From the NCBI GenBank assembly GCA_958298945.1, contig OY282610.1, positions 50,103,667-50,167,666 of the forward strand: DNA of 64,000 bases, in the 5' to 3' direction. The DNA comes from Atherix ibis. Lineage: Eukaryota; Arthropoda; Insecta; Diptera; Athericidae. A program made the position numbers and the translations under genes. The notes under the pieces are model-generated. The model was not told the DNA's origin, did no database searches, and saw only the letters and a list, made by a program, of their open reading frames with translations. Each line of letters opens with the position of its first letter. The stretch's first letter is position 1. This document shows, piece by piece, positions 61,902-64,000 of this stretch.

Positions 61902-63522
61902 TTAAAACGCCTGGAAAAAATTTTCCTGTAAGGACTTTTTTAGTCCGATCAGGATAATAAGAATAATTATTAGTTTCACATATGTATGCACATTAACATC
62001 ATTAAACAAATTTTCGAAAAAATTTCCTTTTTCATAGAAAAATAGAAATTTAAAAAAATATTTAATGATCTTTTGGCAAATTTTTCTCAAAACCCCCACC
62101 GAAATTTATCGTGACATGTCATTTTGCTTTCAATCATTATATTAAGAGTCATAGAAGGTTTGCCTGAAAGTGTGCAATGACACCACAAAATAAATTCTAA
62201 AAAACCTTAATTTTTATACAAAAAAAAACGAATTTTAATAAAGAAAACAATTAATTTTATGAATTTTTTCTCAAAATCACCAACAAAAATTTATCCAGAA
62301 AGGATATTCTCATTCCAATCGAGAAAATATGTATTGGAGAAGCTTTGCCTGAAAGTACGCAATGACACCATAAAAACAATTCTAAAAACCTTAATTTGTA
62401 TACAAAAAAAAACGAATTTTAAGAAAGAAAACTATAAATTTTATGAATTTTTTCTCAAAATCACCAACAAAAATTTATCCAGAAAGGATATTCTCATTCT
62501 AATCGAGAAAATATGTATTGGAGAAGCTTTGCCTGAAAGTACGCAATGACACCATAAAAACAATTCTAAAAACCTTAATTTGTATAAAAAAAAAACGAAT
62601 TTTAGGAAAGAAAACTATAAATTTTATGAATTTTTTCTCAAAATCACCAACAAAAATTTATCCAGAAAGGATATTCTCATTCCAATCGAGAAAATATGCA
62701 TTGGAGAAGCTTTGCCTAAAAGTACGCAATGACACCATAAAAACCGTTCTAAAAACCTTAATTGTTATACAAAAAAAACGAATTTTAATAAAGAAAACAA
62801 TTAATTTTATGAATTTTTTCTCAAAATCATCAACAAAAATTTATCCAGAAATGATATTCTCATTCCAATCGAGAAAATATGCATTGGAGAAGCTTTGCCT
62901 AAAAGTACGCAATGACACCATAAAAACCGTTCTAAAAACCTTAATTTTTATACAAAAAAAACGAATTTTAAGAAAGAAAACCATAAATTTTATGAATTTT
63001 TTCTCAAAACCACCAACAAAAATTTATCCAGAAAGAATTTTCTCATTCCAATGAGAATAATATGAATTGGAGAAGCTTTGCCTGAAAGTGCATAATCATA
63101 CCCCAAACAAACATCTCCAAAAAACCACCATTTTCATAGAGAAAAACAAATTTTAAGAGAAAGTGGACTCAGTGTAATAATTGTTGCCTCCTATTTTTTG
63201 AGAAAACTGGGTGCCTGGTGTAAAAATTGGATTTTCGTGAATATTGTCACAAATTTTCGAATTTTTGTGGTTTTTTGCATATCTTTAGGTGGTCAATTTA
63301 TTTTGCTTTCAGTAAATAAAAAATTTAATTTTAGGCAATTTTTTTTTAATAGTGCTCACAAAAATTTATTCTGAAAGGATATTCCTTTTTCGATCAGGAT
63401 AATAAAGATCTAGAAGGCTATGTTAAAGTGTATGTAATGAAACCATGAAACAAATTGCCATTTTTATCCAAAAAAGCAAACTTTATTTTTAAAAAAATAC
63501 AGCGAACTTTAGGTATTTTTTT
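61902..63522 (+). repeat. HOR unit 39 (1,621 bp, n=4)
   Basis: D3 has TATGCACATT and AAAAAAATATTTAATG, and D4 has AAAACCCCCACC and CATTTTGCTTTCAATC. Monomers near 62259, 62443, 62627 and 62811. J has GTGCATAATC. D2 has AATAAAGATCTAG, with a new AGATCT. Confidence 0.92.
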
Positions 63523-64000
63523 TTAAAACGCCTGGAAAAAATTTTCCTGTAAGGACTTTTTTAGTCCGATCAGGATAATAAGAATAATTATTAGTTTCAC
63601 ATATGTATGCGCATTAACATCATTAAACAAATTTTCGAAAAAATTTCCTTTTTCATAGAAAAATAGAAATTTAAAAAAAAATTTAATGATCTTTTGGCAA
63701 ATTTTTCTCAAAACTCCCACCGAAATTTATCGTGACATGTCATTTTCCTTCCAATCATTATATTAAGAGTCATAGAAGGTTTGCCTGAAAGTGTGCAATG
63801 ACACCACAAAATAAATTCTAAAAAACCTTAATTTTTATACAAAAAAAACGAATTTTAATAAAGAAAACAATTAATTTTATGAATTTTTTCTCAAAATCAC
63901 CAACAAAAATTTATCCAGAAAGGATATTCTCATTCCAATCGAGAAAATATGTATTGGAGAAGCTTTGCCTGAAAGTACGCAATGACACCATAAAAATAAT
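63523..64000 (+). repeat. Partial HOR unit 40 at right edge
   Basis: D3, D4 and most of the first regular monomer (ATG near 63879), cut by the window edge inside ACCATAAAAATAAT. The array therefore continues beyond the window. Confidence 0.93.

Larger units (their letters stand above)
1..64000. repeat. Satellite DNA array with higher-order repeat structure
   Basis: Every stretch of the window can be assigned to the same AT-rich tandem repeat, always in the same orientation. Landmarks such as TTAAAACGCCTGG, CCGATCAGGATAATAAG and GGTGCCTGGTGTAAAA recur once per 0.98-2.9 kb. AGAAGCTTTGCCT recurs every 183-185 bp between them. No inversion, transposon insertion or unique segment was seen. The organisation matches eukaryotic satellite arrays with higher-order repeats; a centromeric or pericentromeric position is inference. 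Species and satellite family are not identifiable from sequence alone. Confidence 0.97.

Noticed and set aside
1..64000. CRISPR array
   Set aside because: Repeats are 184 bp with no unique spacers, and there are no cas-like genes. The regular spacing is that of a satellite.
1..64000. tRNA, rRNA or other structured RNA genes
   Set aside because: No cloverleaf, conserved rRNA segment or other RNA signature was seen; GC-rich stems are essentially absent.

Overview
The whole window is one uninterrupted satellite-DNA array. I see no convincing protein-coding gene, RNA gene, transposon, CRISPR array or unique-sequence island in 64 kb. The DNA is very AT-rich, full of short A and T tracts, and repeats head to tail in one orientation from the first base to the last. 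This is the organisation of eukaryotic heterochromatic or centromeric satellite DNA. Many insects and other AT-rich eukaryotes have satellites like this, but I cannot name the organism or a known satellite family from the sequence alone.

There are three nested levels. (1) The basic monomer is about 184 bp (183-185, depending mainly on one poly-A run). (2) Monomers are organised into higher-order repeat (HOR) units. Each unit has an invariant core of about 0.9 kb followed by a variable number (1 to 11) of near-identical 'regular' monomers. The core can be read as one junction monomer (J) plus four strongly diverged monomers (D1-D4) that keep roughly the same 158-185 bp phase. I count 39 complete HOR units plus a partial at each end. 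Unit lengths follow about 1,072 + 183.5 x (n-1) bp, where n is the number of regular monomers; the main exceptions are three 22-bp deletions and one truncated monomer. n=4 (about 1,620 bp) is the commonest class with 12 units. (3) Some HOR units are duplicated as blocks: a 3,037-bp tandem duplication at about 12.3-18.3 kb, homology at a 10,788-bp offset (about 5.2-9.9 kb against 16.0-20.7 kb), and a 3.24-kb two-unit repeat at 52.5-59.0 kb.

Diagnostic variants divide the array into regions. About 1-5 kb has an older-looking D1 variant and three units with TTAAAAGTC in D4. About 5.2-21.4 kb is a mosaic of large duplications. About 21.4-35.5 kb is the most heterogeneous, with a private monomer subtype (GAAATTCTCATTTCAATC), the longest unit (n=11) and the shortest (975 bp). 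About 36-52 kb is intermediate. About 52.5-61 kb is a young-looking, homogenised block marked by an ATG-to-AAG change in the first monomer. This pattern fits repeated unequal exchange and conversion, with length change confined to the regular-monomer zone while each unit keeps exactly one core.

Units below are bounded at the landmark TTAAAACGCCTGG near the start of D3, so each runs D3-D4-(regular monomers)-J-D1-D2. Open reading frames up to about 178 codons exist, but they are by-products of the repeat and are treated as noncoding.
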